A stretch of DNA of 34,602 nucleotides from Haloarcula mannanilytica (GTDB taxonomy: Archaea; Halobacteriota; Halobacteria; Halobacteriales; Haloarculaceae), in contig NZ_BIXZ01000015.1 in the NCBI RefSeq assembly GCF_005406125.1, positions 1-34,602 of the forward strand, written 5' to 3'. The notes beneath the pieces were generated by a model, which did no database searches, had not been told where the DNA came from, and saw only the letters and a list, made by a program, of their open reading frames with translations. This document shows positions 8,260 to 14,519 of this stretch, one piece after another. A program made the position numbers and the translations under genes. The first letter of the stretch is position 1; each line of letters opens with the position of its first letter.

Positions 8260-8346
8260 CAACCAATCTGGGTTCTCCTTCGTAGCTGTCTCCTCTGTGG
8301 TTTTCGGTGAATGTTCTAAGTGGTCATCGCTCGTGGTGTCAAGCGT

Positions 8347-8766
8347 TCAAAGGTAGTCTGAGAACCAATCCGGAGCGCCGGTGTACTCGGCCCAGCAGCG
8401 CTTGTGGCACGGCTCTCCTCGGGCGTTCGGTATCGCGCGGTCAAGGTCGACCATCTCACCACAGAGGTCACACTCGGCGCGGTGGCCCATCTGGCGCTGT
8501 TCAACTGAGAGATCCTTTGTCTCGATGTGGAGCTCGTGCAGTGCCCGGGGAGTGAGTCGGACCAGCACCTTCTCGCGGTCGTCTTCGTCCCGCTTCTCTG
8601 GTGTGTACGTGAGCACCCAGTCTTGGCTTTCCTCACCATCGCCGGCCGGGCCCAGGGAGATCGTCTGTGCCAACTCGTCCGGAACGTAGTGCCATTCGTT
8701 GTCGGCAAACCGTGGGTAGTGGCCTGTCGGTCGCGGGTTCTCGGGGTCGATGTCGTCTTCGGTCAT
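8347..8766 (-). CDS. Zinc-knuckle protein encoded with the recombinase
   Basis: A 139-residue acidic protein. A CxxC (CDLC near residue 99) and a HKRC (near residues 120-123) make a likely treble-clef-like zinc site in the C-terminal third. The N-terminal part is rich in Trp and Tyr. The start overlaps the recombinase stop (ATGA, 8763-8766), so both proteins are made together. A directionality factor or DNA-binding accessory of the recombinase is possible from position alone; nothing in the sequence proves it. Confidence 0.65.
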   Translation of the reverse strand: MTEDDIDPENPRPTGHYPRFADNEWHYVPDELAQTISLGPAGDGEESQDWVLTYTPEKRDEDDREKVLVRLTPRALHELHIETKDLSVEQRQMGHRAECDLCGEMVDLDRAIPNARGEPCHKRCWAEYTGAPDWFSDYL

Positions 8767-9362
8767 AGTGACTCGACCTCCTGGAACGCATAGTCAATGA
8801 CGTCCTCGCTGGGGGCGTTCAGATACGGCTCAATCGCGGCGAATGAATCCCACCCACCTACGGCCATCACGACGCGGGGGTTCATTTGTTCGTCGACGAG
8901 GAGTCGCTGGGCGAAGCGGCGGCGGAGATCGTGGGTACTCACTTTCTCGAAGTCGGCATCGCCAGTCGCTTCAGCCGCCCGTGCAGCTGTCCGTCGAACC
9001 GCTGCTCTGACTCCGGGCTGGCTCAAATCGATAAAGGGGTCCTTCGGGGCGATGTTGTGCTCGTTCTGATACCGTTGGAGGTCGCGCTCGACGTCGGCGG
9101 GGAGGAAGGCATCGCGAGGCTTCCCACCGTTGCCGCTGGTATCCTTCCCGGCCTGGACACGGAGCCGATACTGTCCGCTGTCGGTCTGCTTGACGTCGAC
9201 GGGCCGGACCTGTGGAATCTCGAAGGCGCGCAGGCCGACGAACGCGCCTAGCTGGATGATGAGGTCGTCACGCTGACTGGTGGTCGCTCGTCGAAGATCC
9301 TCAATCTCGGGGTCGGTGAGCCACACTTTGTACTCGTTTCCAGCAGTCGATTCGATCCGCAT
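8763..9362 (-). CDS. Tyrosine recombinase (integrase/XerC-like)
   Basis: A 199-residue catalytic domain of the phage-integrase family. The expected active-site set is visible: Arg45 (FVGLRAFEI), Lys73 (AGKDT), His144 and Arg147 (THDLRRRF), Trp171 in the usual His/Trp position (VGGWDS) and nucleophile Tyr180 (AIEPYLN). It lacks the N-terminal core-binding domain of longer integrases, as several haloarchaeal plasmid and virus recombinases do. Roles could be integration at a chromosomal site or dimer resolution of the circular plasmid. A TATA-like CTTTAGTAA lies about 26 nt before ATG 9362. Confidence 0.88.
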   Translation of the reverse strand: MRIESTAGNEYKVWLTDPEIEDLRRATTSQRDDLIIQLGAFVGLRAFEIPQVRPVDVKQTDSGQYRLRVQAGKDTSGNGGKPRDAFLPADVERDLQRYQNEHNIAPKDPFIDLSQPGVRAAVRRTAARAAEATGDADFEKVSTHDLRRRFAQRLLVDEQMNPRVVMAVGGWDSFAAIEPYLNAPSEDVIDYAFQEVESL

Positions 9363-9481
9363 TACGATTACTTATGTTTCCGTTACTAAAGAGGGTACTG
9401 GTCGGTCGAAGACACCACGGTTTCCGCTGCTATGGGGCACATCTGTTACGACTAATATGACAAGCCGTCATTAGCTCTATC

Positions 9482-9526
9482 GTTAGTCTAAACCCTAACA
9501 CTCTTACTGTTAGGATACAAACTAAC
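9482..9526. promoter_or_regulatory. Double dyad operator of the TumE toxin-antitoxin operon
   Basis: Two inverted repeats share the same arms and spacing: GTTAG, 8 bp, CTAAC at 9482-9499, and again at 9509-9526. They are separated by 9 bp, so dyad centres are 27 bp apart. The second ends 8 bp before ATG 9535. This is a typical cooperative operator over a leaderless promoter and is probably bound by the HTH antitoxin. Confidence 0.65.
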
Positions 9527-9534
9527 AATTATCG

Positions 9535-9831
9535 ATGGGCGACGATGTTGTGGTACAGGAAGATGAGATTCAAGCCTACGATGACGGGACTGTCGCTCGC
9601 GTACGCATCCTCGAAGTGCCCGAGTCTGACCAGTACCCAGACGGCGTCAAGTATGCGTTTCACTATGGGGTGGCTGGTGCTGAGGATCCCATCATTCGTT
9701 TCGACAACCATCACGGTCCACACGAACTGCACATCGCGGGACAAGTCCTCGAGATCGAATTCGACGGACTTCAGCCACTGTATCAGGCGTGGCGTGCTGC
9801 ACTCCCGCCCGAGAAACGCATCGAATGGTAG
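9535..9831 (+). CDS. TumE-family toxin (DUF6516-like)
   Basis: A 98-residue protein. The central block YPDGVKYAFHYG...DPIIRFDNHHGPHELH matches the pattern of the TumE/DUF6516 toxin family, where conserved Tyr, Asp and His residues form the presumed active face. It is encoded first, 25 bp before its HTH partner. In this family the toxin is thought to act on RNA or translation and the HTH protein blocks it. The double dyad just before ATG 9535 supports autoregulation. Confidence 0.75.
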   Translation: MGDDVVVQEDEIQAYDDGTVARVRILEVPESDQYPDGVKYAFHYGVAGAEDPIIRFDNHHGPHELHIAGQVLEIEFDGLQPLYQAWRAALPPEKRIEW

Positions 9832-9856
9832 CAACCCTACACGCACACACGAACCC

Positions 9857-10264
9857 ATGACCCGAACACTCCACATCACGATTGGTACGCGTCCCGACCG
9901 CAGCGGCCTTGAGGATACCCTTGCGGCTATCGATGAGGGCGAGGATGTTGAATCAAACCCGTCTCGACTGAGTATCGAAAGTCTCGCAACGTTCGGCCGT
10001 ATCTTCCGGCCGACGAATCTGAAACTCTTGGAGGCGATCGTCGAACACGAACCGGATAGCATCCGCGAACTCGCACGCATTGTGGACCGACATCCACCCG
10101 AAGTGACCGAGAACGTCCACGAACTGGCGGACTATGGTCTGCTCGAGCTCGAAGACGAGGGACGGGCCAAGCGGCCGACTGTCTGGTATGATGAATTCGA
10201 GTTCTCTGGTGATGTGCCGCTGCGCGGACTCGACACCGGTAGTGATACGCCGATTGCTCCGTGA
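9857..10264 (+). CDS. HTH antitoxin partner of TumE
   Basis: A 135-residue protein using ATG 9857 (the frame is open further upstream but that part overlaps the toxin gene). Residues about 52-105 (RPTNLKLLEAIVEHEPDSIRELARIVDRHPPEVTENVHELADYGLLELE) form a winged helix of the HVO_A0114 type, a family commonly paired with TumE toxins. The C-terminal strand WYDEFEFSGDVPL probably mediates dimer or toxin contact. It should repress from the double dyad and neutralize the toxin. Confidence 0.78.
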   Translation: MTRTLHITIGTRPDRSGLEDTLAAIDEGEDVESNPSRLSIESLATFGRIFRPTNLKLLEAIVEHEPDSIRELARIVDRHPPEVTENVHELADYGLLELEDEGRAKRPTVWYDEFEFSGDVPLRGLDTGSDTPIAP

Positions 10265-10504
10265 GGCCGCCACTTCCATCTTATTTTCAGTATTCGAATA
10301 TATGGCCGGTCTCAGAATCGGCCGGTAGCAGCTTCGAACTGCTGACTCCCAATTCCGCCCCCTGCACGCGCGGGTATTAAATGAACTGGAGGGGGGAGGG
10401 GATGGATGGCATCATTCCTTGCCGCTATTACGCAGTCGCTCACTCACACTGATTTCGCCGAAACACTCTAGGAAATCCGGCTAGTTATCTTGACATATAC
10501 ACCG
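10265..10504. other. Intergenic segment with GGCCGGT repeats and a small hairpin
   Basis: No gene is seen in these 240 bp. GGCCGGT occurs twice (10304-10310 and 10320-10326), directly followed by a hairpin AGCAG (10327-10331), CTTCGAA loop, CTGCT (10339-10343). A purine-rich run of G and A lies near 10388-10408. The hairpin could be an attachment site core or a transcription terminator for the antitoxin gene. Confidence 0.35.
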
Positions 10505-10795
10505 ATGACTGATTCCGATTCACCGACTGCGACTACCCACCGACAAGCCGAGATCGTCGCCGCACTTGGTTTGTCCGAGTTCACGCCAGACGACTACACC
10601 GAACCGTCGTATCTGGCGGCGGCGCTCGATGCCGGCTTCGACGTCGCGGACCTGGCAATCGCACACGAGGTTTCGAAACGAACCATCTATCGCGCGATTA
10701 ACCGCCACGATATCGACCACGAGACGCCGCCGAAGAACGGCCCCGCTCGCCGGCTCTGGAACAGTTATCCCGACACGATTTCGGGTGATGACTGA
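10505..10795 (+). CDS. Small helix-turn-helix protein
   Basis: A 96-residue protein from ATG 10505. Residues about 46-68 (FDVADLAIAHEVSKRTIYRAI) are a homeodomain-like HTH of the sort found in resolvases and small plasmid regulators. The N-terminal half is Asp/Thr rich. Its stop codon overlaps the ATG of the next gene (TGATG), so the two are co-translated. It could target DNA for its zinc-ribbon partner or repress the pair. Confidence 0.65.
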   Translation: MTDSDSPTATTHRQAEIVAALGLSEFTPDDYTEPSYLAAALDAGFDVADLAIAHEVSKRTIYRAINRHDIDHETPPKNGPARRLWNSYPDTISGDD

Positions 10796-11469
10796 TGGGG
10801 ACGGCTGCTGGCGTCGACGCCGGCGCGGCCCCGGCGCTCGTCGAGACGATCCAGGCTATCGAAGAGGGTGATGTACTTGTGGTCAACGGCGACACACGCA
10901 CTTGGGACGTCACTGATGTCGTCGAGCGGTCCATCGAGGACCCGACCGACGACCGCGAATCAAAACGCGTGCTTCGACTCAATGCTCGGTCGGCGGTGTT
11001 CGGACTGGAACTGGTCAGCTATCCCGACCATCATGAGGCCTCGCTGCACGCGCTCGAGTCGCCGGACTGGACTGAAGACGGACGCGTCTTCGACGTCGAC
11101 GACGTCGAGGTGCTGACCCAGCGAGTCCCGTGGGTGGTCGTCAGCGGCGGGCCAGCTGCAAAGTACCACTTCCCGGACCCGCAGGCGGCCGCCTACGGCG
11201 AAGCCGCGCCCGCTTGTGGCGCTGGAAACCAGGGGTCAACGTACCGAATCACCCGGTGCAATGCGGTCGTCCCTGCGTATTCTGGGTGCAAGGACTGTCT
11301 GCGCCACGCGAAACCAGTTGGACTCCAGCCAGTCCAGTGTCCCGACTGTGGGAAGCACATCTGTCAGGGTATCCTCCAAGGCGAACAGGTTGCAGCTGTT
11401 GATGGATTCTCGATTACCTGTCCACAGTGTGAGTTCGATGGCACAGTTGAGGTCGCCTTCGAGAACTGA
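10795..11469 (+). CDS. Zinc-ribbon protein of unknown function
   Basis: A 224-residue protein. Residues 20-110 form an acidic, beta-rich domain. Two cysteine clusters follow: one with GAGNQGSTYRITRCNAV and SGCKDCLRH (about residues 140-170) and a second classical ribbon CPDC...CPQC (about 183-212). Two zinc ions are likely. The pairing with a small HTH protein suggests a role in DNA binding or transcription. I do not recognise the full-length family. Confidence 0.65.
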   Translation: MGTAAGVDAGAAPALVETIQAIEEGDVLVVNGDTRTWDVTDVVERSIEDPTDDRESKRVLRLNARSAVFGLELVSYPDHHEASLHALESPDWTEDGRVFDVDDVEVLTQRVPWVVVSGGPAAKYHFPDPQAAAYGEAAPACGAGNQGSTYRITRCNAVVPAYSGCKDCLRHAKPVGLQPVQCPDCGKHICQGILQGEQVAAVDGFSITCPQCEFDGTVEVAFEN

Positions 11470-11531
11470 CGGAGCACTGCCCCTGGGGTAGGTCGCCATT
11501 CATAGAGCTGCCGTGGATAAACTGTATCCTG

Positions 11532-11927
11532 CTATAGTGAATCCAAACGCTCTCGTATCTCCGAAGCGTCCAAATCGTCCAAACTCTCCAAACCGTATTT
11601 GACGACGAGTGGATAGAATGCGCGGTTCTTCTCGAACTCCTCGTCGTACTCGTACTCGTACTCGGCTTTGAGGACGTTGTAGAGCCGTTCCAATTCCTTC
11701 TTCTGGGTTTTCGGGAGATACATGTACGTCCCGACCTGCTCATCTTTGACCGAACTGTCGTCACCGTCACTGGATTCGTCTTGGTTGTCTGGTTCGGACG
11801 GTTTGGATGGTTTGGACGGTTTGTCTACTTCGGCTGGTTCGGCTGTCTTGGACGAGCTCTCTTCCTGGACGCGTTCTTGTGATTCTTTCCGCCGTTGCCG
11901 CAGGCGTTCGGAGCGATCGTCGCTCAT
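11532..11927 (-). CDS. ParA partner protein (plasmid partition, DUF8160-like)
   Basis: A 131-residue protein. The first 60 residues are highly charged and low in complexity (repeated KPSKPSKP-like units). The last 65 form a compact domain with QVGTYMYLPKTQKKELERLY and a Tyr/Glu repeat. This two-part layout immediately downstream of ParA recurs on haloarchaeal plasmids. It likely replaces ParB as the centromere-binding or ParA-activating partner. Its ATG overlaps the ParA stop by 4 nt, so stoichiometry is probably coupled. Confidence 0.7.
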   Translation of the reverse strand: MSDDRSERLRQRRKESQERVQEESSSKTAEPAEVDKPSKPSKPSEPDNQDESSDGDDSSVKDEQVGTYMYLPKTQKKELERLYNVLKAEYEYEYDEEFEKNRAFYPLVVKYGLESLDDLDASEIRERLDSL

Positions 11928-12718
11928 GCAGTCACCTCCTGGAATTCGAACTGTTCGTCGAGGTTCGCGGCCATCGCCTCAAAGACCTCTATCTGATCAC
12001 AGTCAGACTCTTCGACGAAGATGGACGCGCCGTTCGACAGCGCCCGCTGGATCGCTGCTCGCTCGCGGACTTCCCATACTGGTGTATCGTCGAAGGCGTT
12101 CCGAATCCAGTCAATCATCTCGTTGGCCTGTGTCTTTCGAACGTCGATACGGTTGATCACGACGCCACACTCGTCGATGCTGATCTCGTAATCGCGCGTG
12201 AGTGCGTCGACGTGGTCGAACAAGAGTTCGAAGGCCCGCTTGCTCGTGTCTTCGGCGAGCGCTGGAATGAGGACATTCTGCGCGGCGAATAAGGCGTTGT
12301 CCATGAGGTTCCCGAGGAACGGCGGGCAGTCGATGATGACGTAGTCGTACTCGTCCTCGATGTGTTCCAGTGCCATCGCCAGTTGCTCGCCCGAGCGACG
12401 GGAGAGCGTGAGCTCTGGCTCGACGGCAGTCATGTCGATGTTTGAGGGGATGACCGACATCTCCTCGTGCTCACGGACGAGTTCACCGATGCGGTCGCGC
12501 TGCTCGGAATCACTGAGGATATCGAACAGCGACGGGGGCTCGCTATCGTACGCTTCGCGAAGGCCGAGGTTCTCCGTGGCGTTCCCCTGCGGGTCGAGGT
12601 CAACGAAGAGGACGTCCCGGCCACGGGCGTTCAGCGCACCGGCGGCGTTGATCGCGACGGCCGTCTTGCCGACACCGCCTTTCTGGTTACTGACAGCTAT
12701 TTTGGCTGGTTCGGCCAT
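11924..12718 (-). CDS. parA: ParA/Soj-type partition ATPase
   Basis: A 264-residue deviant Walker ATPase. The P-loop QKGGVGKT lies at residues 12-19 with the signature first Lys, followed by DLDPQGNAT and DYVIIDCPP (switch regions). ATG 12718 is chosen because the family begins just before the P-loop; the nine codons upstream are not typical and overlap the promoter. ParA proteins bind DNA non-specifically when ATP-bound and position plasmid copies before division. It forms a two-gene operon with the small partner protein. A 9-bp tandem repeat directly abuts its start. Confidence 0.92.
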   Translation of the reverse strand: MAEPAKIAVSNQKGGVGKTAVAINAAGALNARGRDVLFVDLDPQGNATENLGLREAYDSEPPSLFDILSDSEQRDRIGELVREHEEMSVIPSNIDMTAVEPELTLSRRSGEQLAMALEHIEDEYDYVIIDCPPFLGNLMDNALFAAQNVLIPALAEDTSKRAFELLFDHVDALTRDYEISIDECGVVINRIDVRKTQANEMIDWIRNAFDDTPVWEVRERAAIQRALSNGASIFVEESDCDQIEVFEAMAANLDEQFEFQEVTA

Positions 12719-12752
12719 ACAAACTGTACAAACTGTCCGAACCACTTAGTAC
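12719..12752 (-). promoter_or_regulatory. parA promoter with tandem ACAAACTGT repeat
   Basis: ACAAACTGT is repeated head to tail at 12719-12727 and 12728-12736, directly before ATG 12718. A TATA-like TACTAAG (minus strand) lies at about 12745-12751. The repeat sits in the 0 to -18 zone where a repressor would block initiation. It may be the autoregulatory site or part of the partition centromere. Confidence 0.5.
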
Positions 12753-12906
12753 TGCGTCAGACAACGATCGACCCGAGATGCAGCCCCCCTCTCGAAGTGC
12801 CCTTCTAAACCACTCCACAGTACGCATATCGAATGAGAACTCTGCTTCTGCTGCTGGAAGATCCATCTGAAATATGCTCTATCGACAGTGGCATATTGTC
12901 CTCGTC

Positions 12907-14115
12907 ATTTCAACCGCTAAAGCGGCCGTCTGCAACAGTTCGCCGTGATCCACGATTTCGACGGCTTTACCCCTTCAACCCCACAAGGGTCCGTCTGTAA
13001 CGCCGTTTTCGCGGACACTATCGCCATCATACCCGCGGCTTCAACCCCACAAGGGTCCGTCTGTAACCAGCCATCAGATGCCCCTCACGATTTTGCGGAG
13101 CTTCAACCGCCCGAGGGTCCGTCTGTAACGCGTCCAGCCACACCCACAACAGGACTTCGGGCCGCCGCTTCAACCGCCCGAGGGTCCGTCTGTAACGTGT
13201 GTGATAGTGGAACAGGAGGGGTTCTGCCGGGTGCTTCAACCCCACAAGGGTCCGTCTGTAACGCGTCCTGCTTGTCCATGTATCGCTCTTTCCCCAGCGC
13301 TTCAACCGCCCAAGGGTCCGTCTGTAACCCAGCAAGCACGTCCGTGTAGTCGGTGACGCGGACGCTTCAACCGCCCAAGGGTCCGTCTGTAACGATGATT
13401 CGGGCGAGTGTGGACACGCTTCGGGAGGCTTCAACCGCCCAAGGGTCCGTCTGTAACTCGAAGCCGAATCACCGTTGACCACGACGGCCCGCTTCAACCG
13501 CCCAAGGGTCCGTCTGTAACCCCGGCGGCGTCGATGCTGGGCAGGTCCGGATCTTGGCGCTTCAACCCCACAAGAGTCCGTCTGTAACGTAGAACTGCCC
13601 GCTGGCGTTCTGGTCGATCTTTCTGCTTCAACCCCACAAGAGTCCGTCTGTAACGTAGAACTGCCCGCTGGCGTTCTGGTCGATCTTTCTGCTTCAACCC
13701 CACAAGAGTCCGTCTGTAACGTTTGTCGAGGACTCCGAGGACCTGATAATCCGGACAAAGCTTCAACCCCACAAGAGTCCGTCTGTAACTGGCGTACCTC
13801 CGTCGGGAGACGGGGGAGTGGATCGCTTCAACCCCACAAGAGTCCGTCTGTAACCGTCGTACGTGGGGCTTTCGGACCGGCCGACGCCGCTTCAACCCCA
13901 CAAGAGTCCGTCTGTAACGGAGCACACAGTGACACAGGATCCAACGGTCTACGTGCTTCAACCCCACAAGAGTCCGTCTGTAACCTCCTATCCGCGGCTT
14001 GAGGAGTGGGCCGAGCGCGGGCTTCAACCCCACAAGAGTCCGTCTGTAACCAGATTTTGACGGGTCATACTGACTGCTCGAACACGCTTCAACCCCACAA
14101 GAGTCCGTCTGTAAC
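12907..14115 (-). CRISPR. CRISPR array 1, type I-B, 19 repeats and 18 spacers
   Basis: Thirty-nucleotide repeats alternate with 33-38-nt spacers. Read on the minus strand a repeat begins GTTACAGACGGAC and ends GTTGAAGC, the haloarchaeal I-B type whose last eight bases become the crRNA 5' handle. The leader lies at the high-coordinate end, so the newest spacers are near 14086. Going from the leader outward, repeats 14086 to 13559 (nine) carry CCCCACAAGAG on the plus strand, 13491 to 13299 (four) CCGCCCAAGGG, 13233 CCCCACAAGGG, 13167 and 13100 CCGCCCGAGGG, then 13038 and 12972 CCCCACAAGGG. The outermost copy at 12907-12936 is decayed. Two neighbouring spacers (13589-13624 and 13655-13690) are identical. 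Confidence 0.97.
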
Positions 14116-14230
14116 CATGCCCGATTTCCGGAGCACAGCCTATCTCTAGCGTGGTTTCACTTCACTATTTTCGTCGACCGGCAATACCCCCTGAACCCCT
14201 GGGGGGTCGACGATAGCTGCAGAAATTGCT
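14116..14230 (-). promoter_or_regulatory. Leader of CRISPR array 1
   Basis: This segment is nearly identical to 24989-25090 at the same end of array 2 and so is the shared leader, reading on the minus strand into the array. It contains an inverted repeat TCGTCGACC (14171-14179) and GGTCGACGA (14205-14213) flanking a C/G-run, and an AT-rich patch near 14160-14172 that may serve as the array promoter. Confidence 0.85.
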
Positions 14231-14519
14231 GGTCATCACTGGATACCGAGCAGTCGATATAACATTCGGTATCCATTCGACCATGGTGGACTCAGCATCT
14301 TAGAGCATCAACTGGAGTGTTTCCTTGATTTCAACAAGCGTTCCCTCGGTGACCTCCCCCTCGACGGAGCTTTGAACGTGTGTAAGAGACCGCAGAAGAA
14401 CTTGTGGAACCTTGGTGTCCGATCCGCCACACGTCGTAGACGATGATGGCATAGACGGATCATCACTGCTTCCAGAACAGGATGTACTCTGCACCGGTGA
14501 GCAAACCGTCCCGAGTGAT
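14231..14519. other. Gap between array 1 leader and cas3; no adaptation genes
   Basis: In the usual haloarchaeal I-B operon cas4, cas1 and cas2 follow cas3. Here only about 290 bp separate the cas3 stop from the leader, with no recognisable fragment of those genes. A small acidic ORF lies within it and is listed separately. Confidence 0.7.
14300..14452 (-). CDS. Possible small acidic protein downstream of cas3
   Basis: A 50-codon frame from ATG 14452; the same frame is open further upstream, overlapping the cas3 3' end. The C-terminal half (VPQVLLRSLTHVQSSVEGEV followed by a helix ending LQLML) has the composition of a haloarchaeal helical protein and two Cys precede it. It could be a small protein, the tail of a deleted gene, or chance. 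It lies where the adaptation genes would normally be. Confidence 0.3.
   Translation of the reverse strand: MPSSSTTCGGSDTKVPQVLLRSLTHVQSSVEGEVTEGTLVEIKETLQLML

Noticed and set aside
9545-9856. Longer antitoxin beginning inside the toxin gene
   Set aside because: The upstream part is out-of-frame translation of the toxin gene; ATG 9857 follows the toxin stop and starts a typical family sequence.
10300-10360. Possible tRNA fragment or tRNA-derived attP around TTCGAA
   Set aside because: The stem-loop AGCAG-CTTCGAA-CTGCT has the loop offset by one base from a true T-arm, and no acceptor, anticodon or D arm can be drawn around it.
12750-12906. CRISPR leader on the low-coordinate side of array 1
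   Set aside because: The decayed repeat is at this end, and the sequence shared with array 2 is at the other end, so the leader is at 14116-14230.
13027-14060. Long open frames across array 1
   Set aside because: They consist of the periodic translation of CRISPR repeats (for example repeated TDGPLGG or STAQGSVCN units) and are not proteins.
14300-14519. Remnant of cas4 or cas1
   Set aside because: Neither the cysteines of Cas4 nor the conserved Glu/His blocks of Cas1 can be found in any frame.
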